From contig JANQFV010000032.1 of assembly GCA_028277645.1 (NCBI GenBank), forward strand, positions 1-35,499: DNA of 35,499 nt, given 5' to 3'. Below the pieces are notes generated by a model. It was not told the origin of the DNA, made no database searches, and saw nothing but the letters and a program-made list of their open reading frames with translations. Of this stretch, positions 15,524-23,608 are shown piece by piece (the first letter of the stretch is position 1; each line of letters starts with the position of its first letter). The position numbers and the translations under genes are program-made. The DNA comes from Phycisphaerae bacterium. GTDB taxonomy: Bacteria > Planctomycetota > Phycisphaerae > UBA1845 > Fen-1342.

Positions 15524-17397
15524 TGTTCGAATCCACGTCACACGAGGATCGCGCGGGCCAGGCCACGCAGCGTTTGCACCTGATGGTGTGTGCCGGTACG
15601 GGCTGTGTCAGCAACAACTCGATGAAGGTCAAGGCGGCACTCGAGGAGGAGCTCGCGAAACACGACTTGACGCGCGAGATCAAGGTCGTCGCGACCGGCT
15701 GTAACGGGTTCTGCGGCGTCGGGCCGCTGCTGCTGGTTCAGCCGGACGGCATTCTCTATCAGAAGCTGAAGCCGAGCCAGATTCCCGCGCTCGTCGAGGA
15801 GCACCTCGTGAAGGGTCGGCCGGTCGAGAAGCACATGTATCACCCGCCCGAGGGTGAGCAGCCGGTGCCGCTGATGAACGACATTCCGTTCTTCAAGAAG
15901 CAGGTGCTGATCACGCTGCGCAACCGCGGGCTGATCGATCCGGAGAATATCGACGACTACATCGCCCGCGACGGCTATCAGGCGCTGGCGAAAATGCTGA
16001 CGCAGCTCACGCCGGAGCAGGTCGTCGAGGAAGTCAAAGCGTCTGCCCTGCGCGGTCGCGGCGGCGGCGGTTTTCCGACCGGCGTTAAATGGGAGACGTG
16101 CCGCAACGCGCATTCGGAGGACGGTGCGAAATACGTGATCTGCAACGCCGACGAGGGCGATCCCGGCGCGTTCATGGATCGCAGCATCATCGAGGGCAAT
16201 CCACACTCGGTGATCGAAGGAATGTTGATCGGGGCGTACGCGATCGGTGCGACGCGGGGGTACATCTATGTACGGCTCGAGTATCCGCTGGCGCTGAAGC
16301 GCTTTCAGCTCGCGCTGGAACAAGCCCGCGCGTACGGTCTGCTGGGCGAGAAGATACTCGGCACGGATTTCAACCTTGATATCGAAGTACACCGCGGTGC
16401 GGGGGCGTTTGTCTGCGGTGAGGCGACGGCGCTGATGGCGTCGATCGAGGGTCGTGTCGGCGAACCGCGCGCCAAGTATGTACACACCGTGGAGCGCGGC
16501 CTGTGGAACCGACCATCCTGCCTCAACAACGTCGAGACCTGGGCCAACGTGCCGCTGATCATCCGCGAGGGAGCCAAGTGGTTTACCAAGCTCGGCACCG
16601 GCGACGTAAGCGAGAACCCCTGGGGCGGTTCCAAGGGTACCAAAGTGTTCTCACTGGCCGGCAAAGTGAACAACACCGGGCTGGTCGAGGTTCCGATGGG
16701 GATCACGCTGCGCGAGATCATCTACGACATCGGCGGCGGTATTCAGGACGGCAAGAAGTTCAAGGCGGTCCAGACTGGCGGTCCCTCGGGCGGCTGCTTG
16801 CCGGAGCGTCTGCTAGACGTCGACATCCTCGATCTGGAGGTGGACTTCGACACGCTCGTCAAGGCCGGCTCGATGATGGGTTCCGGCGGGATGGTCGTCA
16901 TGGCGGAAGACGACTGCATGATCGACGTGGCCCGTTACTTCATCGAGTTCCTGATGGGCGAGTCGTGCGGCAAGTGTACGCCCTGTCGTGAGGGCCTGCG
17001 CAACATGGCGAAGATCCTCAAGCGAATCTGTGACGGCGAGGGCCGCGAGAGCGATATTGAGCTGCTCGAGGAACTGGGGCACGCGATGATGGACGGCTCG
17101 CTGTGCGGGCTCGGCACGTCGGCGCCCAATCCGGTGATCAGCACGATTCGTTACTTCCGCGATGAATTCGAGGCCCACATCCGTGACAAGAAGTGCCCGG
17201 CTGGCGTGTGCCGAGAACTGGTGGAGTATTCGATCGACTCGGACCGCTGCAACGGCTGCACGCTCTGCGCGCAGGCCTGCCCGGCGCGGGCGATCGTCGG
17301 AGAGCAGAAGCAAGTTCACGCGGTGGAGCAGACGCACTGCACGAAGTGCGGGGCCTGCTATGACGCCTGTAACTTCCACGCAGTGATCCGTAATTGA
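15523..17397 (+). CDS. hydB: HydB/NuoF-type FMN- and NAD(H)-binding flavoprotein
   Basis: At 624 residues this is HydB size, longer than complex I NuoF. Domain order: N-terminal thioredoxin-like [2Fe-2S] domain (C23, C28, C60, C64); FMN/NAD(H) domain with RGRGGGGFPTGVKW (178-190) and NADEGDPGAFMDR; the SLBB region; and the [4Fe-4S] site ESCGKCTPCREG at about residue 480. The C-terminal ferredoxin carries two [4Fe-4S] motifs, CNGCTLCAQACP and CTKCGACYDACN. The extra N- and C-terminal cluster domains are those of bifurcating-hydrogenase HydB and NAD-linked formate dehydrogenases. The protein should exchange electrons with NAD(P)(H). The HydA-like fusion protein follows 12 bases downstream, as HydA normally does. 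Confidence 0.94.
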   Translation: MFESTSHEDRAGQATQRLHLMVCAGTGCVSNNSMKVKAALEEELAKHDLTREIKVVATGCNGFCGVGPLLLVQPDGILYQKLKPSQIPALVEEHLVKGRPVEKHMYHPPEGEQPVPLMNDIPFFKKQVLITLRNRGLIDPENIDDYIARDGYQALAKMLTQLTPEQVVEEVKASALRGRGGGGFPTGVKWETCRNAHSEDGAKYVICNADEGDPGAFMDRSIIEGNPHSVIEGMLIGAYAIGATRGYIYVRLEYPLALKRFQLALEQARAYGLLGEKILGTDFNLDIEVHRGAGAFVCGEATALMASIEGRVGEPRAKYVHTVERGLWNRPSCLNNVETWANVPLIIREGAKWFTKLGTGDVSENPWGGSKGTKVFSLAGKVNNTGLVEVPMGITLREIIYDIGGGIQDGKKFKAVQTGGPSGGCLPERLLDVDILDLEVDFDTLVKAGSMMGSGGMVVMAEDDCMIDVARYFIEFLMGESCGKCTPCREGLRNMAKILKRICDGEGRESDIELLEELGHAMMDGSLCGLGTSAPNPVISTIRYFRDEFEAHIRDKKCPAGVCRELVEYSIDSDRCNGCTLCAQACPARAIVGEQKQVHAVEQTHCTKCGACYDACNFHAVIRN

Positions 17398-17409
17398 TGG
17401 AGCGCGACG

Positions 17410-19164
17410 ATGGTGACCATCGAAATTGACGGGCAGTCGGTGCAGCTCGAAGACGGCGAGCCAATCCTGCGGGGCGCTGAGAAGCTCGGCATCCGCATTC
17501 CGACACTGTGCAGCCATCCCTGGCTCGAACCGAGCGGTGCCTGTCGCGTTTGTTCGGTCGAGATTATCCGGCGCGGCAAGAGTCGCATCGTGACCGCCTG
17601 TAACTACCCGGCGTCTGACGGCCTGGTCGTAAAGACGGCTTCGGAGTCGGCGCTGGCCGTGCGGCGAATGGTGCTCGAGATGCAATTGGCGCGTTGTTCG
17701 CACGTGCCGGTGATTCAGGAGCTGGCGCGCGAGTACGGCATCGAAAAATCACGCTTCGGGGAAGGAACCGAAACGTGCATCCTGTGCGGTCTGTGCGTGC
17801 GCGTGTGCGAAGAACTCGTGCAGGCGAACGCGCTGTGCTTTGCGGAGCGCGGCACGGAGCGGTTCGTGTCGACGCCGTTCGGAGTCGAAGCCGACGAAAA
17901 CTCGTGCATTGCGTGCGGAGCGTGTGTCAGCGTGTGTCCGACGGACCACGTCTCATTGGAGGATCACGCCCAGCGGCCCGGTGAACCGCAGGACTTCTAC
18001 CTCGGGCCCAAGACGGCGATCAACCTGCCGTTCCAGCAGGCCGTTCCCAAGGTGCCGTGGATCGACCCGGTGGCTTGCATCAAGCTCCAGACCGGCGGCT
18101 GTGGAGTGTGCGCGCAGGTCTGTGAGCCCGGTGCCATCGACTACGAGCAGCAGGACGAGGAGTTCGAGGTCGAAGTCGGCCAGATTCTCGTGACGACCGG
18201 CTATCAGCCCTTCGAGACGAAGGCGATGGCGCAATACGGTTACGGTCGGCTGGACAACGTGATCACGGCCCTCGAGTTCGAACACATGCTGAATTCCACC
18301 GGCCCGACGGGCGGGAAGGTGGTCTGCAAGGGTGGCGAGACGCCGCGGGCGATCGGAATCGTGCATTGCGTCGGCTCGCGCGACGAGAACCAGCACCGCT
18401 ACTGCTCGCGCGTATGCTGCATGTACGCGCTCAAGTTCGCGCACCTCGTCGCCGAACGAACCGACGCCGAGGTTTACCAGTTCTACATTGACATGCGTGC
18501 CTACGGAAAAGGCTACGAGGAGTTCTACTCCCGAGTGCTCCAGGAGGGCACGACGGTTATTCGCGGGAAGGTCGCGGAGGTCGTGCCGGCGCTGGGCAAC
18601 GGTTCGCGCGAAGGGCACATGGTCATTCGCTGCGAGGATACGCTGGTCGGCAAGTTCCGCGAGATTCCCGTGGACATGCTCGTGCTCTGCAACGCGCTCG
18701 AGCCGCACCAGGACTCGGGCAACGTCGCCAATATCTTCTCGCTCTCGCGGAGTCCGGACGGCTTCTTCCTCGAGCGGCATCCCAAGCTCGATCCGGTTGG
18801 CACGATGACCGACGGCGTCTACATCGCCGGCACGTGCCAGAGTCCCAAGGACATTCCCGACACGGTTGCTCAGGCGCAGGCGGCGGCGGCGCGCATTCTC
18901 GCGCTGATCGGCAAGGGCGAGGTGCTCATCGACCCGGTACGGGCCGCCGTCAATGAGCAGAACTGCTCCGGCTGCCGCATGTGCAACGCGCTGTGCCCGT
19001 ACCAGGCGATCACGTTCAACGAAGAAGACAGCGTCTCGGAGGTCAACCAGACGCTCTGCAAGGGTTGCGGCACTTGCGTGGCCGCGTGTCCGGCCGGTGC
19101 GATTGCCGGCTCGGGCTTCACCGATGATCAGATTCTGACCGAACTGGAAGCCATATTGGTGTGA
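17410..19164 (+). CDS. Fusion: HydA/NuoG-like Fe-S front end + C-terminal half of HdrA
   Basis: 584 residues. Residues 1-185 are the start of a HydA/HoxU/NuoG protein: plant-type [2Fe-2S] with C34, C45, C48, C64, a helix in place of the His-Cys3 cluster, then [4Fe-4S] motifs CILCGLCVRVC (123-133) and CIACGACVSVC (166-176). From about 196 it becomes the second half of HdrA: LPFQQAVPKVPWIDP, GGCGVCAQVCEPGAI, VGQILVTTGYQPFE, YGYGRLDNVITALEFEHML, CSRVCCMYALKFAHL, YIDMRAYGKGYEEFY. Two C-terminal ferredoxin motifs follow, CSGCRMCNALCP and CKGCGTCVAACP. The HdrA part begins where the protein at 9906-10832 stops, so together they make a whole HdrA. No H-cluster domain is present. It would wire HydB electrons directly into HdrA. 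Confidence 0.92.
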   Translation: MVTIEIDGQSVQLEDGEPILRGAEKLGIRIPTLCSHPWLEPSGACRVCSVEIIRRGKSRIVTACNYPASDGLVVKTASESALAVRRMVLEMQLARCSHVPVIQELAREYGIEKSRFGEGTETCILCGLCVRVCEELVQANALCFAERGTERFVSTPFGVEADENSCIACGACVSVCPTDHVSLEDHAQRPGEPQDFYLGPKTAINLPFQQAVPKVPWIDPVACIKLQTGGCGVCAQVCEPGAIDYEQQDEEFEVEVGQILVTTGYQPFETKAMAQYGYGRLDNVITALEFEHMLNSTGPTGGKVVCKGGETPRAIGIVHCVGSRDENQHRYCSRVCCMYALKFAHLVAERTDAEVYQFYIDMRAYGKGYEEFYSRVLQEGTTVIRGKVAEVVPALGNGSREGHMVIRCEDTLVGKFREIPVDMLVLCNALEPHQDSGNVANIFSLSRSPDGFFLERHPKLDPVGTMTDGVYIAGTCQSPKDIPDTVAQAQAAAARILALIGKGEVLIDPVRAAVNEQNCSGCRMCNALCPYQAITFNEEDSVSEVNQTLCKGCGTCVAACPAGAIAGSGFTDDQILTELEAILV

Positions 19165-19208
19165 CGGCGGCGCAGCGGACGCCCCGGTCAACATAGCGAG
19201 TGATAGTG

Positions 19209-19676
19209 ATGAAAACAGAAGTGGCTCCGGACAACACGGCGGTCTCGCAGGCGACTCCAACCGAACAGGAAGCCTGGCAGCCGAAGATCGTGGCCTTCCT
19301 GTGCAACTGGTGTAGTTACACCGGTGCCGATCTGGCGGGCGTGTCGCGCATGAAGTGGTCGCCGCAGGTACGTAACGTGCGCATCATGTGTACCGGCCGC
19401 ATGGATCCGACGTTCGTCGTCGAGGCTTTTCGGAAGGGGGCCGACGGCGTGCTGATCTCCGGCTGCCATCCCGGCGACTGCCATTACAACCAGGGAAATT
19501 ACAAGGCCCTGCGGCGCGTACACCTGCTGAAGCGCCTGCTGGCGGACTTTGGCGTCGAGCCCGAGCGGCTCAAGCTCACCTGGGTCTCCGCCAGCGAAGG
19601 CGACCGGTGGGCGGAAGTTACGAATGAGATCGCGGAGACGATTCGATCACTCGGTCCGTTGAGGTTAGAACTATGA
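19209..19676 (+). CDS. mvhD: MvhD/FlpD-type [2Fe-2S] linker subunit
   Basis: 155 residues of the MvhD/FlpD family, the protein that connects HdrA to the electron-donating hydrogenase or formate dehydrogenase. Conserved parts are FLCNWCSYTGADLAG (C32, C35), IMCTGRMDP (C61) and SGCHPGDCHYNQGN (C86, C91). A ~25-residue N-terminal extension before the core is unique-looking and probably flexible. Presence of MvhD between the HdrA-containing fusion and the hydrogenase small subunit is strong evidence that the [NiFe] hydrogenase feeds HdrA here. The ATG at 19209 is preferred over GTG 19200. Its stop overlaps the mvhG start (ATGA at 19673). Confidence 0.93.
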   Translation: MKTEVAPDNTAVSQATPTEQEAWQPKIVAFLCNWCSYTGADLAGVSRMKWSPQVRNVRIMCTGRMDPTFVVEAFRKGADGVLISGCHPGDCHYNQGNYKALRRVHLLKRLLADFGVEPERLKLTWVSASEGDRWAEVTNEIAETIRSLGPLRLEL

Positions 19677-20734
19677 ACGACGGAACGCAAACGTCGGCGG
19701 ATGCGGCAGCACCGACGGTGGCCAAACCCAAGCTTGCCCTGTACTGGGCAGCCTCGTGCGGTGGCTGCGAGATTGCCGTGCTCGACATCAAGGAGAAGAT
19801 CCTCGATGTCGACGCGAACTTCGAGCTCGCCTTCTGGCCGGTCGCCGTGGACTTCAAGACCAAGGACGTGGAAGCGCTCGAGGACGGTGCCATCACGTTG
19901 TGTCTATTCAATGGCGCGATCCGAACCGATGACAACGAGTACATGGCGAAGCTGCTGCGCCGCAAGTCGCAGGTGCTAGTCGCGTTCGGTTCTTGTGCGT
20001 CGGAGGGGTGTATTCCCGCGCTGAGCAACGCCACCACGCGAACCAAGACGCTCGACTGGGTCTATCGCGATTCGCCGTCTACGGACAACGCGTCCGACAC
20101 GCGTCCCCAGACCAAGACGCAGATCAACGGCTTCGAGATCGAGCTGCCGGCGTTCTGGGAGACCGTTCGCGTGCTCGACCAGGTCGTGGACGTGGATTAC
20201 TACGTGCCGGGCTGTCCGCCACAGGGGCATCAGATCTGGGCGGTGCTCGAGGCAGTGATAGACATCCTCAAGAGCGGCAAACCACTGCCGCCCAAGGGCG
20301 CCGTGCTGGGCGCGGGCAACAAGACCTGTTGCGAAGAGTGTCCGCGCACGCGCGAAGAGAAGAAGATCAAGAGGTTCGAGCGCATCGTTCACAAGATCCC
20401 CGATCCGGAGAAGTGTCTCCTGGACCAGGGCATCCTCTGCATGGGCCCGGCCACGCGCGACGGGTGTGGCGGGAAATGTGTCTCGGTCGGTATTCCCTGC
20501 CGCGGATGCTACGGTGCACCGCCCAATTCGCACGATCAGGGCACGAAGATGATCTCGGCGCTGGCGTCGGTGATCGACTCGGAAGACCCCGAGGAGATTG
20601 AGCGCATCCTGGACGATGTGCTGGATCCGATCGGCAGCTTCTACCGTTTCTCGCTGGCGAAGGCGAAGCTCGGACGGCGGCGTGAATCGCTCGGTACCGC
20701 AGTCGTGTCGCACGCAACGGAGGACGCAAAGTGA
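19673..20734 (+). CDS. mvhG: Group 3 [NiFe] hydrogenase small subunit (MvhG type)
   Basis: 353 residues. The N-terminal part has the proximal [4Fe-4S] ligands of [NiFe] small subunits: SCGGCE (C29, C32), AFGSCASEGCIP and VPGCPPQGHQIW. A Cys-rich second half (CCEECPRTREEKK, CLLDQGILCMGPATRDGCGGKC, CRGCYGAPP) supplies further clusters. There is no Tat signal, as expected for a cytoplasmic group 3 enzyme. It carries electrons from the active site in MvhA to MvhD. Overlaps by ATGA with mvhD and GTGA with mvhA make the three a tight translational unit. Confidence 0.93.
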   Translation: MNDGTQTSADAAAPTVAKPKLALYWAASCGGCEIAVLDIKEKILDVDANFELAFWPVAVDFKTKDVEALEDGAITLCLFNGAIRTDDNEYMAKLLRRKSQVLVAFGSCASEGCIPALSNATTRTKTLDWVYRDSPSTDNASDTRPQTKTQINGFEIELPAFWETVRVLDQVVDVDYYVPGCPPQGHQIWAVLEAVIDILKSGKPLPPKGAVLGAGNKTCCEECPRTREEKKIKRFERIVHKIPDPEKCLLDQGILCMGPATRDGCGGKCVSVGIPCRGCYGAPPNSHDQGTKMISALASVIDSEDPEEIERILDDVLDPIGSFYRFSLAKAKLGRRRESLGTAVVSHATEDAK

Positions 20735-22212
20735 AGACGATCAAGATCGACCCGATCACCCGGCTCGAAGGACACGGTCGGATCGACATCTTCGTAGACG
20801 ACGAGGGTGACGTCGCCGATTGCTTCTTCGTCGTTCCGGAGCTGCGCGGTTTCGAGCAGTTCTGCGTCGGCCGCCCGGTCGAGGAGATGCCGCGCATCAC
20901 GTCGCGCATCTGCGGCGTGTGCAGCGAGGCGCATCACCTGGCCGCGGCCAAGGCGTGCGACGCGGTCTATCACGCCGACCCACCGCCCGCGGGGAGAAAG
21001 TTGCGCGAGTTGCTTTACTCGGCGTTCTTCACCGGCGATCACGCCACGCACTTCTACATTCTCGCCGCGCCGGACTTCGTGCTGGGCCCGGACGCGTCGC
21101 CCGCCGAGCGCAATATCCTCGGCCTGATCAAGAAGGTCGGGCTCGACGCCGGCAAGAAGGTGATCAGCGCCCGCGCCGCGGCGCACGAGATTGTCGAGAT
21201 CATCGGCGGCAAGACAGTGCACATGGTGAGCGCGATTCCGGGCGGCGTGTCGAAGGTGATCACGACTGAAGAACGCGACCGCATGGTGACGCTGGCGGAG
21301 CAGTTGTTGGAGTTCGGCAAGTTCACGCTGGACATCCTGCAGAGCGTGGTGCTCGACAACCAGGGCTACGTTGACCTGATCCTCTCCGACGCGTATACGC
21401 ACAAGACCCACTACATGGGCATGGTCGACGAAAACAACCACACGAATTTCTACGACGGCCAGATTCGCGTCGTCGACACCGAGGGAGCCGAGGTCGCCAA
21501 GTACCCCGCGAGCGACTACCTCAAGCACGTGGCCGAGCACGTCGAGCCGTGGTCGTATCTCAAGTTCCCGTATCTGAAAGCCCGCGGCTGGAAGGGGCTG
21601 GTCGACGGGAACGAGAGCGGCGTCTATCGGGCGACTCCGTTGTCGCGCACCAATGCGGCAGATGGTATGGCGACGCCGCTCGCACAGGCCGAGTACGAGC
21701 GCTTCTACGAGACGCTGACCGGCGATCGCAGTGGTCGGACGCCGGTGCATCAGACGCTGGCGACCCACTGGGCCCGCGTCGTGGAACTGGTCTACGCCGC
21801 CGAGCATACGCTCGAGTTGGCCCGTGACGAGGAAATTCTCGACCCGACCGTACGCGTCGTGCCTACCGAAACGCCCGACGAGGGTGTGGGTTGCGTCGAG
21901 GCGCCGCGCGGTACGTTGACGCACCATTACGTCACCGACGAGCGCGGCGTGCTGAAAGCCGTCAATTTGATCGTCGGAACGACGAACAACCACGCGGCGA
22001 TCTGCATGTCGGTCAAGAAGGCCGCACAGACGCTGATCAAGCGCGGCGTGGAAGTCACGGAAGGGCTGCTGAACCGGATCGAGATGGCGTTCCGCGCGTA
22101 CGATCCGTGCTTCGGCTGCGCGACGCACTCGTTGCCGGGCTCGATGCCGCTGCACGTCCGCATCCTGGATCGCAGCGGTCAGGTACTCGCCGAAGGACGA
22201 CGCGGGCAATAG
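20731..22212 (+). CDS. mvhA: Group 3c-like [NiFe] hydrogenase large subunit (MvhA type)
   Basis: 493 residues with both nickel-site motifs intact: RICGVCSEAHH (C61, C64) and DPCFGCATH (C460, C463, H466). The start DPITRLEGHGRI is typical. After H466 a 27-residue tail remains, the extension normally clipped by a HyaD-type peptidase; such a peptidase is the first gene of the locus. The pairing with MvhD and HdrA places it in the cytoplasmic Hdr-linked group 3c. It splits H2 or evolves it, depending on the redox balance of the partners. The start codon is GTG inside the mvhG stop, with CGGAGGA upstream. No hypA-F genes are present, so Ni/Fe cofactor assembly must be encoded elsewhere. Confidence 0.95.
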   Translation: MKTIKIDPITRLEGHGRIDIFVDDEGDVADCFFVVPELRGFEQFCVGRPVEEMPRITSRICGVCSEAHHLAAAKACDAVYHADPPPAGRKLRELLYSAFFTGDHATHFYILAAPDFVLGPDASPAERNILGLIKKVGLDAGKKVISARAAAHEIVEIIGGKTVHMVSAIPGGVSKVITTEERDRMVTLAEQLLEFGKFTLDILQSVVLDNQGYVDLILSDAYTHKTHYMGMVDENNHTNFYDGQIRVVDTEGAEVAKYPASDYLKHVAEHVEPWSYLKFPYLKARGWKGLVDGNESGVYRATPLSRTNAADGMATPLAQAEYERFYETLTGDRSGRTPVHQTLATHWARVVELVYAAEHTLELARDEEILDPTVRVVPTETPDEGVGCVEAPRGTLTHHYVTDERGVLKAVNLIVGTTNNHAAICMSVKKAAQTLIKRGVEVTEGLLNRIEMAFRAYDPCFGCATHSLPGSMPLHVRILDRSGQVLAEGRRGQ

Positions 22213-22681
22213 GTCCGCACCGGCCACCAAAGGTGCATTGAGCGGCTCGGAGGTGTGCGTACCGTAGGGCACGACTGGTAACTGACGGTGCTGCTGCGCC
22301 ATCTACGCGCTGTGTTCGGACGCATCGCGACCTGTCTCTCCCGAGCAGTCGGCACGTAAGGCGCAACCGGTGCGACTCAGCGGTCGATGTCGTTATGGTA
22401 CTGCCGCGCGCGATCCTGTGACGCACCCGCAGTCATCCTCAGAATCCGCACGCCCCCAACGGATGGAACCCGGTAGTATAGCCAAGCACGGGCTTATTAT
22501 CGCTCGTTGGCCCTCCGTCGCAAGCCAGTATGCGCGCCGCAAACATCCGGCGTCGCGCGCGGTCGTACTGCGTCACGGTGTCGCCGGTGTGCCGTACCGC
22601 TCCTTGACTTACGGCGATTCATGGCCGATACTGCTTATGGAGGCTTTGGTCGGACTTCGGTCCGGGCATTGCCTTTTTCTT
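22213..22681. other. Intergenic region after the hydrogenase locus
   Basis: About 470 bases without a convincing gene. Composition is a little more AT-rich in parts (around 22440-22510 and 22600-22690). It contains a promoter-like pair and an intrinsic terminator near its right end, listed separately. No tRNA or other structured RNA was recognised. Confidence 0.5.
22604..22632 (+). promoter_or_regulatory. Promoter-like pair upstream of the terminator
   Basis: TTGACT (22604-22609) and GATACT (22627-22632) are separated by 17 bases on the plus strand. Transcription would start near 22640 and run straight into the terminator at 22641-22684. It may be a chance match. Confidence 0.3.
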
Positions 22682-22684
22682 TTA
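22641..22684 (+). terminator. Intrinsic terminator with UUCG-loop hairpin, plus-strand orientation
   Basis: CGGAC-TTCG-GTCCG (22651-22664) forms a stable tetraloop hairpin. An outer AGGC/GCCT pair (22641-22644 with 22671-22674) can extend it, and a T-rich run TTTTTCTTTT follows directly. It probably ends transcripts coming from the hydrogenase locus, about 430 bases beyond the mvhA stop, and it overlaps the end of the opposite-strand DUF3800 gene. Confidence 0.65.
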
Positions 22685-23608
22685 TCCATCCTCCGCGTCG
22701 ATTCCGCCCTCGGCCAGCTTATCCAGCCGTCCCCGTAGGTCGTCCAGATAGGCGATGCCGTGCAGCGGCCAATGACCCGATCCGTCACGCCGACGTTTTT
22801 GCCCGCGATACTGCAACTCGTGCAGCTTGTCCGCGAACCGCTTCAATTCGTTGCGGCTCGCTTGCGGCATGCTCGCCAGCCGCCAGCCCCAGCCGAGGAC
22901 ATACGCAGCAAGATCAGCGAGGAATACACCTGTCGTGAGCTCAGAGTGAACAAAAAACGGGGCGGGAACGATAAGCGAACTGCGAAACCGGCCAGTTTTC
23001 GTACCCAGGAAGTAGGTGGCCATGCGTTCAACCAGGTGTTTCGCCTTGGCCTTGTCGAGTTCATCGAACACAACGAGACCTCTTCGGTCCGGACAATGAT
23101 CCTTTAGCATGTAGAAGTAGCGCTCGAAGAGATACACAACATCCTTGCGCAACACATCTCGTCCGGACTTCGCAGCATTTACGTCAACGACTGACGCAAT
23201 CACCTTGACGTTGTAGCTCGCGGCGATATCAAGTACGGAATCCACAAACGCGAGCACCGCTCGGCTGTACGCGGTCAGTTCACGCGCCGTGACGCCACTC
23301 GAATGCGCGCCTGCGTCGCGGGCTGCCAGTCCCTTCAATAGCGCGGAATGGGCAAGGTCCACGATTTCATCGTCCGCGATCTGGATGTTCTGGTTGGCCA
23401 AACGAAATCGTTTACGTTTCAGAAGCCGTTTGGCCTTGAGTTCCGTAACCCGCAGGCTCCGCAGATAGTCTCCGAAATGCTCCTTCTCGGCAGCGCGGAT
23501 AGCCTTGATCAGATTCCAGAGATCGCTCTGTGCGACGGCGACACCTGCGAGGACCTCGCACGGCATCGCACTGTGATCCTGGCCGCTTTCATCGATGAAT
23601 AGGAGCAT
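22682..23608 (-). CDS. DUF3800-domain protein
   Basis: 308 residues with the DUF3800 start LLFIDESGQD (acidic RNase-H-like first strand), a mid-protein VVFDELDKAKAKH strand, and the C-terminal FVHSELTTGVFLADLAAYVLGW segment that carries the last acidic residues in this family. DUF3800 proteins are predicted metal-dependent nuclease-fold proteins; many are scattered in mobile or defence-rich regions, but no biochemical role is firmly set. An AGGGTGG ribosome binding site lies 5-10 bases upstream of the ATG. It stands alone, opposite in direction to the hydrogenase locus and the next gene, so context gives no partner. Likely an accessory gene. Confidence 0.8.
   Translation of the reverse strand: MLLFIDESGQDHSAMPCEVLAGVAVAQSDLWNLIKAIRAAEKEHFGDYLRSLRVTELKAKRLLKRKRFRLANQNIQIADDEIVDLAHSALLKGLAARDAGAHSSGVTARELTAYSRAVLAFVDSVLDIAASYNVKVIASVVDVNAAKSGRDVLRKDVVYLFERYFYMLKDHCPDRRGLVVFDELDKAKAKHLVERMATYFLGTKTGRFRSSLIVPAPFFVHSELTTGVFLADLAAYVLGWGWRLASMPQASRNELKRFADKLHELQYRGQKRRRDGSGHWPLHGIAYLDDLRGRLDKLAEGGIDAEDG

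Noticed and set aside
20641..22302. 553-codon minus-strand open frame
   Set aside because: Antisense to mvhA, which has complete nickel-site motifs on the plus strand.
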